Below are positions 35,360-43,955 of a stretch of DNA of 60,271 bases, in pieces (position 1 is the stretch's first letter; every line of letters starts with the position of its first letter). Origin of the DNA: an uncultured Erysipelotrichaceae bacterium. Lineage in GTDB: Bacteria; Bacillota_I; Bacilli_A; Erysipelotrichales; Erysipelotrichaceae. Under the pieces are notes generated by a model that was given only the letters and a program-made list of their open reading frames with translations, did no database searches and was not told the DNA's origin. The DNA is taken from assembly GCA_944325255.1 (NCBI GenBank), contig CALUZH010000005.1, forward strand, positions 1 to 60,271. The letters are read 5' to 3'. The translations under genes and the position numbers were made by a program.

Positions 35360-35487
35360 ACTTATACCTCAAGATCTTCGTTTATGTTTTATACCACGCT
35401 TTGAATATTGAATCGATTTTCCCGATGTTGGCCTTGCAGTTTTTTGATTAATATAAGAGAAAAATTAATGTGGTTTTCAACTGATCT

Positions 35488-37536
35488 TTATTCAAGGACT
35501 TTAAAGCTCTTTGGCAGCGTTTCAATGCCGACACAGTCAGCACTTTCTTCAACAACGGCCTTAACATAATACTGTCCCGCTTCACGCGGTTTATCTTTCG
35601 TATATGAGCCATTATTTTCTTTAGCATACCAAAGCTCGGCTTTTCCCCATTTGGCCAGCGGGGCAATGAAGTCTATATGACCGCTATCTATACAATCATA
35701 TATTTTAAATTCATTTAAAAAGTAGTTGCCGGCTTGGGCAATATGGAAATCAGTACTATAGATGTAGGCTTTATCATTATCATCATAAATCATCAAAGCC
35801 GCACGGTAATTACCACCGTTTTTCGGTGTTTCCTTTAGTGCCCTCCCCTCTTCATCATAATAAACAATTAGCTTATTTTTATATGCTTTGGCAAATTCCG
35901 GAATTATAAACTCTACCGGCTTCTTGTCATAAGTCTTATCAAGTTCTGCTTCAAGCATAAGCTCTTCTACTTCATCAGCCAATACAAAAGGCAGCCACGA
36001 AGATGTTTCGGCCATATAATTCTCAGTTTCCGTAATCTTAGCTCTTATACGATAGATTCCGTTATCATATTCTTCATCCTCGTAGGTTTTAAAATTGCCT
36101 TCTATCATCTTTTCGATTTCATAAATAACTTCGCCTTCCATATTGGCGCTATCATAGCTAAAAGATGGTCTTTTATTTCCTTCTGGGATTTCGACATTAA
36201 CACTTATCTTGGAAGAGGCCTTGGTAATTGCAAAATTCTCCCAATAAGTATATTCATCATAAAAAGCATCTTCGGCCAAGCTAATATTTATCCGATATTC
36301 GCCAACATCCTTAGGTAAACTTTCCATTAATACCCAACGATCATCAAGATATCTTTCATAATATATATCTTTGACCACGCCCATATCTTCATAAGCAACC
36401 GTAAAATCAGGATTAGCACTGACGCTTTGACCGTCATATTCTTTATTTAATTCTTCACTTATCACAATATTACGGACCCTTCCTTTTTCAACATTAATAA
36501 TTAATGATGCCTTAAGATATCGGTCGTTTGTTACCTGATAGCGATAATTAAATATATTTTCACCAAGTTTTACGGCCTCAATTACTCCTTCATGATAATT
36601 AAGATTCAGGCCTTCAAGCTTTTTTGGCCAATTCTCGCCATTAAAGGGCGGGGTTAAATAAATAGTTTTTCCCCAGGCTGTTATTTCCAATGTTCCACCG
36701 TTTTCATCAAAACTTAAAACCCTTGGCTCATTACCTAAATCCAAGGCTATAAGCGGATTATCATCAACATATACACATCTTAAAGAAGAAGACTTTTCCA
36801 AATTAATCAGCTGATAATTATTATGACGAAGATCAGCATAGGAAAGTTTTGAGCTATTTATCTTAACTTCCCCTTCTTCATCATTATTGACTGTTAAACT
36901 TTCCAATTCTTTGCTTATGCCAAAATCCGGAATCTTCATGTCGGCGCTATTAACCTTTAAGTTTTTTAAATGTATAAGGCTTGGCCAAATTACTTCCTCT
37001 TCAATCTGCAAATCAACCAATGTCACTTCTTCAAGCGACGTTAAGTTATCAACATTGAGACTATATAGCGAAAGATCTTCTAAAGATAAACGTTTAAGTT
37101 TGGTATTTAAATGAATATCTAAAATATCCAAATCGGCATTTTTGATTATTAGGACTTCCAAGTTTTTATTAGCCGTTAAATCCAGTTTGTTAACGGGAGT
37201 ATTTTGAATATAAAGCGCTTTTAAAGCAATATTTTTACTGATATCTAAAGATTCAACAGCACAGGTATTCAATACCAATTTTTCTAGATTGACAAAATGT
37301 TCAATTCCTTTTAAATCCTGAATAAAAGATGCGCTAATAATTAATTCCTTTACCTCATCGCACTCTTCCTTACTCAAGTTATCGTCATGATTAAAATCAT
37401 ATTTTTCAAAGACAAGTTCACTTAGAAGCGAATCTTTAAAATCATCTTTCTTTAAACTAAACTCATTAGCACCGACATAAACAAAAGACCCAATAAGCAA
37501 TAATCCGCATATTGTAAAAAGCCGTAAGCCTTTCAC
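35488..37536 (-). CDS. Secreted leucine-rich-repeat protein with MBG-like domains
   Basis: About 682 residues from a GTG at 37536 preceded by GGGAGGAATAA; the upstream ATG frame has no site. A signal peptide (LRLFTICGLLLIGSFVYVGA) is followed by DFNHDDNLSKEE, an EF-hand/dockerin-like calcium loop. Irregular leucine-rich repeats come next (LEKLVLNTCAVESLDISKN, LKALYIQNTPVNKLDL and so on, about residues 60-220). The rest holds MBG/Ig-like modules (EYDGQSVSANPDFTV, TYDKKPVEFIIPEF). There is no LPXTG or membrane tail, so it is released or held non-covalently. A surface adhesin or host-interaction role is inferred. Confidence 0.75.
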   Translation of the reverse strand: MKGLRLFTICGLLLIGSFVYVGANEFSLKKDDFKDSLLSELVFEKYDFNHDDNLSKEECDEVKELIISASFIQDLKGIEHFVNLEKLVLNTCAVESLDISKNIALKALYIQNTPVNKLDLTANKNLEVLIIKNADLDILDIHLNTKLKRLSLEDLSLYSLNVDNLTSLEEVTLVDLQIEEEVIWPSLIHLKNLKVNSADMKIPDFGISKELESLTVNNDEEGEVKINSSKLSYADLRHNNYQLINLEKSSSLRCVYVDDNPLIALDLGNEPRVLSFDENGGTLEITAWGKTIYLTPPFNGENWPKKLEGLNLNYHEGVIEAVKLGENIFNYRYQVTNDRYLKASLIINVEKGRVRNIVISEELNKEYDGQSVSANPDFTVAYEDMGVVKDIYYERYLDDRWVLMESLPKDVGEYRINISLAEDAFYDEYTYWENFAITKASSKISVNVEIPEGNKRPSFSYDSANMEGEVIYEIEKMIEGNFKTYEDEEYDNGIYRIRAKITETENYMAETSSWLPFVLADEVEELMLEAELDKTYDKKPVEFIIPEFAKAYKNKLIVYYDEEGRALKETPKNGGNYRAALMIYDDNDKAYIYSTDFHIAQAGNYFLNEFKIYDCIDSGHIDFIAPLAKWGKAELWYAKENNGSYTKDKPREAGQYYVKAVVEESADCVGIETLPKSFKVLE

Positions 37537-37658
37537 ACTTATTCCTCCCTGTTTAGATGATGTATATTTCTTATCTGCCTTAATAATAGCAAATTCAAGT
37601 AGAAGCCACAAATCGGTATTATTAAAAGCTTCATCTATTCCTTCAAAAAACTTTAACG

Positions 37659-37828
37659 AAAATATTTATTCTGATTGGCGTCGAAGAAAAAGCAGGCAGT
37701 GGTCTGATAGAATCATTCACCGTTTGTAACATAAAGGTTGGATAAAGCCAAGCATCGAAAAACAATTTAATCCCGACAAGAATGTCTTAATGATGCAATT
37801 TCTCAAGAAGAGTACAAAAAAAACTTAA
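37659..37828 (+). pseudogene. Relic of a Schlafen/AlbA_2-type ATP-binding protein (C-terminal part)
   Basis: In the gap 37537-38023 the plus strand reads GVEEKAGSGLIESF and, one frame on, GWIKPSIEKQFNPDKNVLMM before TAA. These match the conserved pair (G-E-AGSG and W-P-FNPD) near the C-terminus of AlbA_2/HATPase_c_4 'putative DNA-binding' proteins. There is no start, and one frameshift. The rest of the gap holds no gene. Confidence 0.45.
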
Positions 37829-37950
37829 AGAATATGAAACGATTCTCTTGACTATGGCGCTATAAGAATAGTATCGAGCTGTTGATTTTATGCGCACTCT
37901 TCAAGTTAAAGAAAAGCTAATTCAAAGATTGTTATTAAAGCCATATCGTA

Positions 37951-37990
37951 AAAATCGCCTGTTTAACTAATCATAAAGACAGGCGATTTT
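37951..37990 (-). terminator. Intrinsic terminator after the HdeD-like gene
   Basis: AAAATCGCCTGT at 37951 pairs with ACAGGCGATTTT ending at 37990, a 12-bp stem with a 16-base loop. On the minus strand it is followed by a T-run, so it ends the HdeD-like transcript. T-rich sequence on the other side could make it bidirectional. Confidence 0.75.
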
Positions 37991-38023
37991 ATTTTAATTA
38001 TTACTTATGTAATGCTTGATATT

Positions 38024-38584
38024 TTATTCAAGTTTATCATTATAGAAATTCTTAAATTTCTTTGATAAATAAAGGGTTGTATATAAATCGGAGACGCCGC
38101 TGTATATCAAGCCGATACCGATGATCATAAACATCACTCCGGCAGCGCTGAAGGGATCAAAGAGAATTACGATGCCGAATATTATAGCGATTGCGGCCAG
38201 TATAATATAAAGCAGTGATCCGTCATATCCCATACGCTTGGCATCAATGCCATATTGCAGTTTCACAAAACCGCTAAAAATAATGACAATACCTAAAATA
38301 AACGGAATGAGCGAAATAAAGAATGCCGGTTTAAACATAATCAGAATGCCTAAAGTCAGGATTATGATACCGATTAAAAAGTCGTTGCGGTAAAAGCTGT
38401 CTTTAATATCCAAAGTAAAATATTTGATAATGGAAAATAGACCGCCGATAATTGCTGCGATGCCAATCATATTAGTAATGACGGACAAAGATAAACTTGG
38501 GAATATCAATAAAACAATACCTAAGACAATCATTATAATGCTGCCGATAATATTGTTCCATTTGAGTTCTTTTAGTGTTTGCAT
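38024..38584 (-). CDS. HdeD/DUF308 family membrane protein
   Basis: About 186 residues with six evenly spaced spans and repeated short motifs (GIAAIIGGLFSI, LGIVIIFSGFVKL, IIGIGLIYSGVSDL), the duplicated two-span pattern of HdeD. In enterics HdeD is an acid-stress membrane protein; in Bacillota the role is unknown. The ATG at 38584 is chosen because GGAG lies six bases before it; a TTG at 38596 is less likely. Monocistronic, with its own terminator. Confidence 0.85.
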   Translation of the reverse strand: MQTLKELKWNNIIGSIIMIVLGIVLLIFPSLSLSVITNMIGIAAIIGGLFSIIKYFTLDIKDSFYRNDFLIGIIILTLGILIMFKPAFFISLIPFILGIVIIFSGFVKLQYGIDAKRMGYDGSLLYIILAAIAIIFGIVILFDPFSAAGVMFMIIGIGLIYSGVSDLYTTLYLSKKFKNFYNDKLE

Positions 38585-38732
38585 ATTTTTCTCCAAAAGC
38601 TTAATGCTTTATAAATGGAATTTCCTTCCATTCAACTTCATTCTAACACTTAATAATTAATAAACAAGGATAGTGCCTGATCTTGAAATTTATGCAATAA
38701 GCATATGCTTAGTATTTTTAAAGACGTTCGCC

Positions 38733-38738
38733 TATAAT
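38733..38738 (+). promoter_or_regulatory. -10 box of cysK (TATAAT)
   Basis: A consensus TATAAT lies 25 bases before the cysK ATG, with AAAGGAG between. No good -35 box is visible, which may mean activator-dependent transcription. Confidence 0.45.
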
Positions 38739-38762
38739 GAGGCTTCAAAGGAGCGATTAATT

Positions 38763-39689
38763 ATGCTATATGAAAATATTTTAGAGGCTATTGGTCATAC
38801 CCCGCTGATTCGTCTGCAAAAGATAGCCGATCCCAAAGCGGCCGATATTTACGTCAAATATGAAGGTCTTAATGTCGGCGGATCAATTAAAACGCGCACT
38901 GCTTATAATATGCTCATGGCCGCCCGAAAAACCGGCCTTTTAAATAAAGATTCGATTATTGTTGAAGCTACAAGCGGCAATCAAGGAATCGGCTTAGCTT
39001 TGGTTGGCGCGGTAATGGGCTACAGAGTCATAATTGTCATGCCCGATTCCGTATCGGCGGAACGGCGAAAACTGATTAAACAATATGGCGCCGAAGTAAT
39101 TTTGGTAAAAGATGAAGGCGACATCGGTGCATGCATCAAAGAATGCCAGAATGTCGTCTGCAAACTGCAGATGGATGATCCCAACGTCTTTGTCCCGGCT
39201 CAATTTGAAAATAGTATCAACCCCATGACACACTATCAAGAAACGGCAAAGGAAATAATTGATGCTTTAGACAAACCGATTGATGCTTTCTGTGCCGGAA
39301 TTGGTACCGGCGGTACCATTAGCGGTATCGGCAAAGCCTTAAAGGAAGTTTATCCGCATCTTAAAGTTGTCGCTATTGAACCGCAAAAAGCCGCCATTTT
39401 AAGCGGCGGCGAAATCTCTACTCATTTACAGATGGGTATCGGTGACGGCCTTATTCCCAAGGTTTTAGACCAGCATATTTATGATGAAATTCAAGTCGTA
39501 AGCGATGAAGAGGCGATTAAAACCGCTAAGGACTTAGCTCGTTATGAAGGCATCTTGGCCGGCATCTCATCCGGCAGCAATGTCGCCGTCGCTTTGCGCT
39601 TGGCACAAATATTGGGTAAAGGCAAAATTGTTGTTACGGTTTTACCCGATACCGGTGAAAGATATATATCTACCCCGCTTTTTGATTAA
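38763..39689 (+). CDS. cysK: Cysteine synthase (O-acetylserine sulfhydrylase)
   Basis: 309 residues, full length. Start chosen at the ATG after AAAGGAG; the frame extends 30 codons upstream without a site. The PLP enzyme signs are HTPLIRLQKI, the lysine loop GGSIKTRTA, the substrate loop TSGNQGIGLA, and the phosphate-binding GTGGTISG. The lysine loop lacks the usual Pro (NVGG instead of NPGG) and reads KTR where KDR is usual; the substrate loop has Gln in place of Thr. These fit the family but could shift substrate preference (a cystathionine- or phosphoserine-type relative is possible). Confidence 0.85.
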   Translation: MLYENILEAIGHTPLIRLQKIADPKAADIYVKYEGLNVGGSIKTRTAYNMLMAARKTGLLNKDSIIVEATSGNQGIGLALVGAVMGYRVIIVMPDSVSAERRKLIKQYGAEVILVKDEGDIGACIKECQNVVCKLQMDDPNVFVPAQFENSINPMTHYQETAKEIIDALDKPIDAFCAGIGTGGTISGIGKALKEVYPHLKVVAIEPQKAAILSGGEISTHLQMGIGDGLIPKVLDQHIYDEIQVVSDEEAIKTAKDLARYEGILAGISSGSNVAVALRLAQILGKGKIVVTVLPDTGERYISTPLFD

Positions 39690-39696
39690 ATTATTT

Positions 39697-40263
39697 TTAT
39701 AAATACATTAAAATACCGGCTAAACCGCCGACGGCAATGATTAAAATCGGATTTAATTTCCACTTGCGTAAAACCATCAGGCTAATGATAAAAAGCGCTG
39801 CTGCTTTGATATTAAATGCCGCTGACAATAAGTCCGGATTAAGTGATTCAACGCCCCATAACGCATTAATTATCATTGTTGCGGCAGCAGAAACAATAAG
39901 GCCCAAAGAGGCCGCCTTCAGACCTTTCAATATTTCAAAGATATATATTGAATTTTGCTTTTTCTGAAAGAAGCGATATAATGCCAGGGCAATTAAAATG
40001 CCACCAAGCACACAACCCAATGTCGCTAAAATTGCTCCGGGAAGACCGGCAATCTGCAAACCGACAAAAGTTGAAGTATTGACGGCCAAAGGTCCCGGTG
40101 TCATTTGCGAAATAATAATAATATCCGTAAAAGTTTGGGCATTTATCCATTCATATTCCCTTACAACCTGTTCACGAATGAGCGGAATAATCGCATAGCC
40201 GCCGCCGATACTGAATAAACCGATTTTTAAAAAGACCAAAAATAAGCGCAAGAGAATGCTCAT
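39697..40263 (-). CDS. Half-size chromate transporter (CHR domain)
   Basis: 188 residues, about six spans, with the CHR signature FSIGGGYAIIPLI and SQMTPGPLAVNTSTFVG. Short-chain CHR proteins work as pairs encoded by adjacent genes, giving the equivalent of one long ChrA. It starts within the stop of its partner (ATGA). Known long ChrA proteins export chromate; short pairs are often only annotated by homology. Convergent with cysK. Confidence 0.88.
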   Translation of the reverse strand: MSILLRLFLVFLKIGLFSIGGGYAIIPLIREQVVREYEWINAQTFTDIIIISQMTPGPLAVNTSTFVGLQIAGLPGAILATLGCVLGGILIALALYRFFQKKQNSIYIFEILKGLKAASLGLIVSAAATMIINALWGVESLNPDLLSAAFNIKAAALFIISLMVLRKWKLNPILIIAVGGLAGILMYL

Positions 40264-40823
40264 ATCTGACCTCTTTTCTTAAATCCAACTTGGATAATGC
40301 ATATAAAACAAGAGACAAGCAGTATGTATATAGCATTTATATGCAAGATGAAATTAGCTGCGAAAGCAATCGGTATCATCAATGATAGAAATAAAGATTT
40401 TTCCTTAAGTATCATCGACCACATATCGATAATTAAGTCAACCATCAAAGCTACCACCGTTGCTTCCATTCCTTTTAAAATTGCTACGACAAAGGCATTG
40501 GTAATAAAAAGTTCATAAAAAACCGAAATAATGCTCAAAATGAAAAAGGGCGGCATAACGGCAGCTATGCAGCTAATGACGGCCCCGCCAATACCTGCTG
40601 CTTTATAACCCGCCAAAGCCGAAAGGTTAATGGCAATCGCTCCCGGTGAGGACTGGGCAATGGCCGCCATTGTCATAAGCTCATCTTCATTAAATAAATT
40701 TTTTTGCTCAACAAAATAGCGCCGCACCATCGGCACAACAATATAACCGCCGCCAAAGGTAAAGGTGCTGATAAATAGGTTTATCCCGAGTAACCACCCG
40801 TAGATCTTTATTTTAGTGAACAA
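40260..40823 (-). CDS. Half-size chromate transporter (CHR domain)
   Basis: 187 residues with TFGGGYIVVPMV and SSPGAIAINLSALAGYKAAG, the second member of the CHR pair. The start is a TTG at 40823 with AAAGGAG eight bases upstream, a strong site that supports this unusual codon. A TATAAT-like box lies just before the ribosome site on the minus strand. Substrate could be chromate or another oxyanion. Confidence 0.87.
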   Translation of the reverse strand: MFTKIKIYGWLLGINLFISTFTFGGGYIVVPMVRRYFVEQKNLFNEDELMTMAAIAQSSPGAIAINLSALAGYKAAGIGGAVISCIAAVMPPFFILSIISVFYELFITNAFVVAILKGMEATVVALMVDLIIDMWSMILKEKSLFLSLMIPIAFAANFILHINAIYILLVSCFICIIQVGFKKRGQI

Positions 40824-40907
40824 AGTATTTGCTCCTTTTGCGATAGTATTATAGCTTTATATCAACAAAGCTTTTCTTAAAAGATAATTTTCAAAACATT
40901 GTTCTTT

Positions 40908-40937
40908 AAAACAGCAGGTAATCACTACCTGATGTTT
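40908..40937 (-). terminator. Intrinsic terminator after ppk1
   Basis: On the minus strand AACATCAGGTA-GTGAT-TACCTGCTGTT forms a stem with one mismatch, followed by TTT. It lies five bases past the ppk1 stop. Confidence 0.65.
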
Positions 40938-40941
40938 ATTT

Positions 40942-43035
40942 TTATTTTGCAAATATGCCCTTAAGAGAGTCCCAAATATTTTTGGCCTTAGGTCTGTCTT
41001 TTGGCGCATTGGCAATTGCTAAATCCATAAAGGCATCTTGGGCGTTAAAGCGTGAGGCAACGTCAGCTATAATATGATGGTATTCGCCATCACCAGTCAA
41101 TTCGCTGGCACCCACATTATCACGAAGATTATATTCGATAATGGTATATATCTTTCTTTTAATATCGGCATCCAAAATCGGCGCAGCGACCTCAACCCGA
41201 TTTTCGGTATTGCGGCGCATCATGTCGGCACTTGATATATACATCTTATCTTGGCCTTTTTTACCGAAAACATAAATTCTTGAATGTTCAAGGAAGCGTC
41301 CCAATATTGAATGAACGGTAATATTTTCAGTCTTGCCTTTAATTCCGGCCACCAGGCAACAAATACCTCTGATGACCAGATCGATCTTTACACCGGCCTT
41401 GGAGGCTTCGACAAATTTCTCTATAATCTCACTGTCACTTAAGGAATTAAGCTTCATGAAAATATAGCCATCCTTGCCTTTGGCAATCTCATCATCGATC
41501 ATCCGGATAATCTCGCTTTTTAAGTGGAACGGGGCAACCAATAATTGATGATATTCCCCACCCAAACTGCCTTGAGCCATATTAATGAAGAATGCCTGGG
41601 CATCAAGAGCCAATGCTTCATTAGCTGTCATTAAACATAAATCGGTATATGCTTTGGCTGTTTTTTCATTATAGTTACCGGTAGCTACCTGCATAATGTA
41701 ATGATAATGATGGTTAGAGCGCATTGTTATCAGGCAGATCTTGCTGTGGACCTTATATTCGTCAAAGCCATACATGACATTACATCCGCCCTCTTCCAAA
41801 ACCTGAGCCCAGTCGATATTGTTTTGTTCATCAAAACGGGCCTTTAGCTCAATAAGGACAGTGACACTTTTGCCGTTATCAGCTGCTTGACATAAGTATT
41901 CTACAACCTTAGACGGGTTAGCTAAACGATAGAGGGTAATCTTGATAGATTCGACTCGCTCATCATTGGCTGCATCTTTTAAAAGTCTTAAAAACGGATT
42001 TACGCTTTCATAAGGGTAGTGCAAAAGCATATCCTTTTTCATAATCTGATTAATCATGCTTTCGCCGCTTATATATTCCCGCGGATATGGAGCACTATAA
42101 GGCTGATAGAAAAGCTCAGGTCGAACCTTTTCATATTTTTTCGCCAAGGTGCTGATAAAATCCATAGTTAATGGGGCCTTAGATTCGTAACATTGGCTCT
42201 TTTTCAAGCCTAAAAGCTTTAAAAGCTGTTCTTTGACCTTGTCTGAAAGTTTACCTTGAATCTCTAAACGAATCGGCTCCAGACGTTTACGCTTATCAAC
42301 CATCTTTTTCATATAGTCACGATAGTCTTCCATTTGATCCAAAATTTCGGAAGTAATATCAACATCACCGTTCCGGGTAACGGATATTATGGCCTTGTCG
42401 TCAATCTCACCGACATTGAAAAGATCTTTGCACTTATTGGCAATCACATCTTCAATAAAGACAAAGGTATTCTCGCTGACTTCAATAAGCTGTTTGGAAC
42501 GTCTGGGAACACCGACAATGCCCAAGGAAGTGCCATTTTTATTTTTGAGCTCCACAATAACGTATAGACGTTTATTGATAAGGTGCGGCATCGGATGATA
42601 AGAGTCGATAATGATGCAAGAAAGCACCGGTTTAATTTGCATATCAAAATAATTACCGACAATCTTTTTCTGTTCTTTGTTTAGAGCTTCATAGCGCAAT
42701 AAATGAATGTCATTATATTCTAAATCATTTTTTAAGTTCTTATAGATGACATCTTTTTTGTCATTCAATTTCCCGACTGCTTCATAGATGGCATTTAATT
42801 GTTCCTTATTGGTCATTCCGCTTTTACTGTCAATATGTTCTTCATCATCCTTCATATCATTTAAGGATCCGACTCTGATCATAAAGAATTCATCAAGATT
42901 AGATAGATAAATTCCCCAGAATTTAAGTTTTTCCATTAATGGAATGTAAGGAAGCGTAGCTTCATCAAGCACGCGCTCATTAAATTGCAACCATGATAAT
43001 TCACGGTTTTTAAGATAGGAATAATCTTTTGCCAT
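40942..43035 (-). CDS. ppk1: Polyphosphate kinase 1
   Basis: 697 residues, the normal PPK1 length. N-terminal NRELSWLQFNERVLDEA and SNLDEFFMIRVG are the N1/N2 signatures. The phospho-His segment is YKVHSKICLITMR, followed by MQVATGNYNEKTAKAYTDL, and the second His is in GRFLEHSRIYVFG. It makes polyphosphate reversibly from ATP. GGGGGAAC precedes the ATG. Last gene after mnmG and the Ppx/GppA-like phosphatase. Confidence 0.95.
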   Translation of the reverse strand: MAKDYSYLKNRELSWLQFNERVLDEATLPYIPLMEKLKFWGIYLSNLDEFFMIRVGSLNDMKDDEEHIDSKSGMTNKEQLNAIYEAVGKLNDKKDVIYKNLKNDLEYNDIHLLRYEALNKEQKKIVGNYFDMQIKPVLSCIIIDSYHPMPHLINKRLYVIVELKNKNGTSLGIVGVPRRSKQLIEVSENTFVFIEDVIANKCKDLFNVGEIDDKAIISVTRNGDVDITSEILDQMEDYRDYMKKMVDKRKRLEPIRLEIQGKLSDKVKEQLLKLLGLKKSQCYESKAPLTMDFISTLAKKYEKVRPELFYQPYSAPYPREYISGESMINQIMKKDMLLHYPYESVNPFLRLLKDAANDERVESIKITLYRLANPSKVVEYLCQAADNGKSVTVLIELKARFDEQNNIDWAQVLEEGGCNVMYGFDEYKVHSKICLITMRSNHHYHYIMQVATGNYNEKTAKAYTDLCLMTANEALALDAQAFFINMAQGSLGGEYHQLLVAPFHLKSEIIRMIDDEIAKGKDGYIFMKLNSLSDSEIIEKFVEASKAGVKIDLVIRGICCLVAGIKGKTENITVHSILGRFLEHSRIYVFGKKGQDKMYISSADMMRRNTENRVEVAAPILDADIKRKIYTIIEYNLRDNVGASELTGDGEYHHIIADVASRFNAQDAFMDLAIANAPKDRPKAKNIWDSLKGIFAK

Positions 43036-43056
43036 GGTAGTTCCCCCGTTTAATTT

Positions 43057-43950
43057 CTAATGTAGGCAAGAATTGAGATAGCCCTCTCTGACTCCGTATG
43101 TCGATATAAGAAGTTCTTTACCGTCAAAACGTTTCAAAGCGGCTTTGAGAATAATCATTCCCGGTATAATGGTGTGAATCCGGTCCGGACAGGTCTTCAG
43201 CACAATATCGAGATTTTTGCCCTTCATATCCTTGACCACTTCCCCAACTTCTTTAATACTCTCAATTGAGAGGATCTTATTTTGTTTAAGGTTATGCATC
43301 CGCATATAAAGTTTGTTGCAGGCCCGAATTGAGCCGCCGACTCCCAAAACAATCTTCGGTTTTAGCTCCTGCTTTAATTTGATATCAGCAAATAATGATT
43401 CTACATATTCCCGTAAATCATTGATTTGTTTTTTAGAAGGCTCCAAGGTTTTAAAGAAGCGGTTATAAGCGCTAAGTGAGCCGATAGGCAAAGACAGGGC
43501 ATCAACAATCTTTCGGTCCTTAAAACTTACGATTTCGGTAGAGCCGCCACCGATATCAACCAATAGACCGTCGTTGACATCGCTTTGCAACATTGCTCCG
43601 TCAAAGTCCAATTCGGCTTCTTTTTCACCGCTGACGGCATCAACCTTTAAACCGGCAGCCATTTCAATAGCTTTGATGCAATCATCAGCATTGTCGATAT
43701 TTCTTAATGGCGCCGTAGCCAGTACCATGACCCGGGAAATATTAAACTCATCGGCAATTTCCTTAAAACGTAAAAGTGTGTCGATGGCGATATTGACTCC
43801 GGCTACAGACATCTTATGGTCTTCGATATAGCCAGCCAGACCGATCATTTCTTTTTTATTCATGATGTTTTCAAAGCTCTTAGCTCCGTCTGTCTTATAA
43901 ATAGATAGGCGAATAGTATTTGAACCCATATCAATAATGGCAATATTCAT
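43057..43950 (-). CDS. Ppx/GppA family phosphatase (exopolyphosphatase candidate)
   Basis: About 297 residues, the short form consisting of the sugar-kinase/actin-fold domain only. Motifs: IIDMGSNTIRLSIY, ATAPLRN, SGEKEAELDFDGAM, LLVDIGGGSTEIV and GVGGSIRA. Adjacent to ppk1, it probably breaks down polyphosphate, although GppA-type (p)ppGpp hydrolysis cannot be ruled out. ATG 43950 follows AGGGGTG by six bases; the GTG at 43959 is a weaker choice. Confidence 0.9.
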   Translation of the reverse strand: MNIAIIDMGSNTIRLSIYKTDGAKSFENIMNKKEMIGLAGYIEDHKMSVAGVNIAIDTLLRFKEIADEFNISRVMVLATAPLRNIDNADDCIKAIEMAAGLKVDAVSGEKEAELDFDGAMLQSDVNDGLLVDIGGGSTEIVSFKDRKIVDALSLPIGSLSAYNRFFKTLEPSKKQINDLREYVESLFADIKLKQELKPKIVLGVGGSIRACNKLYMRMHNLKQNKILSIESIKEVGEVVKDMKGKNLDIVLKTCPDRIHTIIPGMIILKAALKRFDGKELLISTYGVREGYLNSCLH

Positions 43951-43955
43951 CTTTT

